From Methanothermococcus okinawensis (GTDB lineage: Archaea; AGJL01; Methanococci; Methanococcales; Methanococcaceae): a DNA stretch of 6,730 bases. The stretch is from positions 1 to 6,730 of the forward strand of contig DQVW01000095.1 of the NCBI GenBank assembly GCA_015661555.1, read 5' to 3'. Position 1 is the stretch's first letter. Each line of letters opens with the position of its first letter. This document shows positions 4,926 to 6,730 of this stretch, piece after piece. The position numbers and the translations under genes are program-made. The notes beneath the pieces were generated by a model. That model saw only the letters and a program-made list of their open reading frames with translations. It ran no database searches and was not told the DNA's origin.

Positions 4926-5732
4926 TCTCTCTTCTACATATTTCACTATCTCCTGGGGGATGTCCACATAGTTCATAATCTTTCTAAATTGAGGAGTTAT
5001 ATTCAACTCCAGTATGTAGTGGTTGCCCTCTTTATCTATTAACACATCCACTCCAACTATATGGGCACCTACTTTTTTAACACCCTTTAAAAGAAGATCC
5101 TCAACATCTCCCCCTATAGAGAACCTCCTGGTTTCTGCTCCAAGGGAGCAATTTGCCCTCCAGTCATTTTTAGGTATCCTCTCCATGGCACATACAACCC
5201 TGTTGTCAATAATGAAGGCCCTTACATCATGTTTATAGGGGATATACTCCTGAAGGATAAGGTTACTGGAGTTTCTCTCATAGTATCTATTTAAAAAAGT
5301 TTTTAGGTCCTCCCTCTCCTCCAACTTTAGAACTCCATCACCGTAACCTCCATAAACTGGTTTTAATACTACAGGGAATTTTAAACCAACCTCCTCCATA
5401 AGGTAATCCACATCCTGGAAGTTGTCTGGAGATAGTTGAATGGAGAGTGGCATGAACTCCCCTAGTACCTGGTATGTAAGAAATTTATTTTGACATATCT
5501 CCACAGCTCTCCCTGGATTTATTACCTGAATATCTGTATTCCTTTCAATATAATTTAGAGCCTCTAGACCCTCTTTTAAATAACCTCTCTCAACCCTTGA
5601 GAGAATAAGGTCAACATCTAATCTTAACTTTTTTCTAGGATCTATAAAAATAGCAGGATATTTCCTTGACAGGTACCTGTAGATAAGTAGGTTTTCAAGG
5701 GTCTTTTTACAGCAGAGTATACCTACTTTGAT
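4899..5732 (-). CDS. RimK-like ATP-grasp ligase, substrate unknown, non-canonical ATC start proposed
   Basis: This is an ATP-grasp enzyme of the RimK/MptN/CofF group, which joins amino acids, often glutamate, to a carboxylate through an acyl phosphate. From ATC at 5732-5730 it has 277 residues: an N-terminal Rossmann-like pre-ATP-grasp domain starting KVGILCCKK, the linker INPGRAVEICQNKF (K83) found in the family, the glycine-rich loop LKPVYGGYGDGV (K124), DVRAFIID (R171), DWRANCSLG (R192, N194), and metal ligands D229, E242 and N244 (ILELNITPQF). No ATG, GTG or TTG exists in frame before V77 (GTG at 5504-5502), which is too far inside. The preceding in-frame stop lies within the methyltransferase gene. 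GGTGA (5741-5737) is 4 bases before ATC. In methanogens, candidate substrates of relatives are tetrahydrosarcinapterin and coenzyme F420, but the loop sequence does not single out either. It follows the methyltransferase by 14 bases. Confidence 0.85.
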   Translation of the reverse strand: MKVGILCCKKTLENLLIYRYLSRKYPAIFIDPRKKLRLDVDLILSRVERGYLKEGLEALNYIERNTDIQVINPGRAVEICQNKFLTYQVLGEFMPLSIQLSPDNFQDVDYLMEEVGLKFPVVLKPVYGGYGDGVLKLEEREDLKTFLNRYYERNSSNLILQEYIPYKHDVRAFIIDNRVVCAMERIPKNDWRANCSLGAETRRFSIGGDVEDLLLKGVKKVGAHIVGVDVLIDKEGNHYILELNITPQFRKIMNYVDIPQEIVKYVEERLSSNKYRF

Positions 5733-5736
5733 ACTC

Positions 5737-5741
5737 TCACC
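5737..5741 (-). promoter_or_regulatory. Shine-Dalgarno site pointing to the ATC start of the ATP-grasp gene
   Basis: On the minus strand GGTGA lies between the methyltransferase stop (5749-5747) and ATC at 5732-5730, with a 4-base spacer. This is the same spacing as AGGTGA to TTG in guaB. It marks where translation should begin although no standard start codon is there. Confidence 0.6.
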
Positions 5742-5746
5742 AAAAA

Positions 5747-6529
5747 TTATACTACTTTTATACTCTCTAGATCTCCTCCCATTTTATAGGACAGTTTAAC
5801 CCTCAATATGTTGTCCTCTATCCTAGGATTCTCGATAGGTATAATAAGAGGGGGGTTTAACATAGGGGTACTTCCAGCCACTGTGTCCTCTGTCAGCTGG
5901 GTGTAGGTGTTTAACCTTATACCAAGTCTCTCCTCCTTAACTTCAGGGGGTATTTTGAACTCCAGGTAGTAGGAGACCTCCTCCCTGTTTATCCTGTGGA
6001 AATCCACTGTACTGTAAAGCATCTCCTGGGATAGGGGTTCCGATATTACCTCCTCGTCGTAGTAGATATGGTTCATTTTGGCTATTACCACCTGGGCTGT
6101 GTTATAGACCCTCTGGGGTATAACCCTTCCACCCTCCTTTAGAATCCCCTTCTTAAGTATGGCATTCATAACTGGAACCTGAGGTTCCGTGATAAGTGCA
6201 GTATCCAACATCTCCATAACTACTACATCTATCTCCTCCTCTGGGACATACTCCCTTGCATCGCCCTCGATAAGTTCTATGTTTTTAAACCTGTTGATCT
6301 TTATATTCTCCAGGGCGTACTGGTAGGTTATTGGGTCCAACTCAATGGCGTAAACCTTCCTTGCAATTCTCGCTGCTATCATGGCCAGTATCCCACTACC
6401 AGTACCTACGTCGTAGAGGACATCCCCAGGTTTAACACCTCTCTCTATAGCCCACTTGAATACACCTAGTCTCTCCCTGTCTTGGAGCATACTGTAGTGC
6501 CACTGGGGTACATTTAACTTAAGTATCAT
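5747..6529 (-). CDS. PRMT-like SAM-dependent methyltransferase (archaeal predicted methylase)
   Basis: This 260-residue class I methyltransferase has a SAM-binding core: motif I LYDVGTGSGILAM (38-50), the ribose-binding acidic residue E63 (YAIELDP), and D90 (IEGDARE). The segment before motif I, WHYSMLQDRERLGVFKWAI, resembles the protein arginine methyltransferase (PRMT) pattern H..ML.D..R, with R20 in the place of the SAM-carboxylate arginine. After motif III, EMLDTALITE places E106 and E115 nine residues apart, as in the PRMT double-E loop that holds the arginine substrate. The PRMT THW loop and dimerisation arm are not evident, and the C-terminal half is a shorter beta-rich domain. It may therefore methylate protein or RNA. 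Archaeal relatives are usually labelled predicted RNA methylase. ATG at 6529 follows GGGGAG (6538-6533) and begins 9 bases after the DHH gene stop, indicating an operon. Confidence 0.8.
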   Translation of the reverse strand: MILKLNVPQWHYSMLQDRERLGVFKWAIERGVKPGDVLYDVGTGSGILAMIAARIARKVYAIELDPITYQYALENIKINRFKNIELIEGDAREYVPEEEIDVVVMEMLDTALITEPQVPVMNAILKKGILKEGGRVIPQRVYNTAQVVIAKMNHIYYDEEVISEPLSQEMLYSTVDFHRINREEVSYYLEFKIPPEVKEERLGIRLNTYTQLTEDTVAGSTPMLNPPLIIPIENPRIEDNILRVKLSYKMGGDLESIKVV

Positions 6530-6538
6530 TTACTCCCC

Positions 6539-6730
6539 TTACATACTTCTAAGGATATCTATGAATCTTGTAAGGACCTTATCCCTTAGACCCTCTACAA
6601 ATTTCATACTACCTGCACACTCATGTCCTCCTCCATCTATGGAGGCCTCAGGTATCTCCCTCATAAGTTGCTCCACTATTAGGTTCAGGTTGAAGTTGAA
6701 TCTTTCACTTACCACATCTGTAGCCCTAAC
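6539..6730 (-). CDS. C-terminal end of a DHH/DHHA1 phosphoesterase (partial)
   Basis: The frame is open from the window edge to TAA (6541-6539), giving 63 residues of the protein's C-terminus. It carries the DHHA1 signature SIDGGGHECAGSMKF, the GGGH motif of RecJ-like nucleases, nanoRNases and related phosphoesterases, preceded by VRATDVVSERFNFNLNL. The catalytic DHH domain lies outside the window. Archaeal relatives include RecJ-like exonucleases and replisome-associated GAN, but subtype cannot be told from this part. It is the first visible gene of the minus-strand group. Its stop is 9 bases before the methyltransferase start, and the SD for that gene lies directly after the stop. Confidence 0.85.
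   Translation of the reverse strand, partial: VRATDVVSERFNFNLNLIVEQLMREIPEASIDGGGHECAGSMKFVEGLRDKVLTRFIDILRSM

Noticed and set aside
5023..5238. Plus-strand 71-codon frame inside the ATP-grasp gene
   Set aside because: Antisense shadow of a well-supported gene; low-complexity Ser/Thr/Leu translation and no SD.
4899..5504. ATP-grasp gene starting at GTG 5504 (201 residues)
   Set aside because: This start lies in the middle of the conserved linker (INPGRAVEICQNKF), drops the whole N-terminal domain that is clearly encoded upstream, and has no good SD.
1..6730. CRISPR arrays, insertion sequences, tRNA or rRNA genes, att sites
   Set aside because: No regularly spaced long repeats, transposase-like frames, cloverleaf patterns or rRNA motifs were found. 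The window is ordinary core chromosome apart from the items listed.

Overview
This window looks like chromosomal core sequence from a thermophilic methanogenic archaeon, most likely of the order Methanococcales. The evidence is an archaeal-type threonyl-tRNA synthetase with its own N-terminal editing domain, archaeal BRE/TATA-like promoter elements, Shine-Dalgarno (SD) sites of the GGTGA/GGGGAG type, oligo-T stretches after a gene, purine-rich coding strands with AGA/AGG/ATA-rich codon use, and a canonical archaeal C/D box guide RNA. GC is roughly 40-45% by eye. The genus cannot be fixed from the sequence alone.

Layout, plus strand: (1) 1-75, the last 24 codons of an unidentified gene. (2) 76-306, a gap rich in short repeats and alternating C/G hairpins that carries the presumed thrS control region. 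(3) 307-2178, thrS (GTG start). (4) 2179-2286, oligo-T terminator-like tracts, then a good BRE/TATA promoter with two inverted repeats. (5) 2287-3780, guaB, IMP dehydrogenase with CBS domains (TTG start chosen by its SD). (6) 3780-3844, a C/D box sRNA starting at the guaB stop codon, with two perfect box pairs and two 12-nt guides. (7) 3867-4112, a small PRC-barrel protein. (8) 4125-4925, aspartate dehydrogenase (NAD biosynthesis).

Minus strand, convergent with the above: (9) 6730-6539, the C-terminal end of a DHH/DHHA1 phosphoesterase. (10) 6529-5747, an S-adenosylmethionine methyltransferase resembling a compact protein arginine methyltransferase. (11) 5732-4899, a RimK-like ATP-grasp ligase whose full-length reading frame has no ATG, GTG or TTG start; an ATC codon sits where the start should be, with an SD at normal spacing. 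These three genes are tightly spaced and probably co-transcribed. The ligase and aspartate dehydrogenase genes overlap tail to tail by 27 bp.

Functionally, the plus-strand genes link GMP synthesis (an NAD-dependent step) with de novo NAD synthesis and rRNA methylation. The guaB-sRNA-PRC-nadX stretch may be one transcript from which the sRNA is processed. From memory, both sRNA guides are complementary to nearby sites in domain IV of archaeal 23S rRNA. The most interesting points are the sRNA, the missing canonical start of the ATP-grasp gene, the PRMT-like double-glutamate signature, and the structured thrS upstream region.
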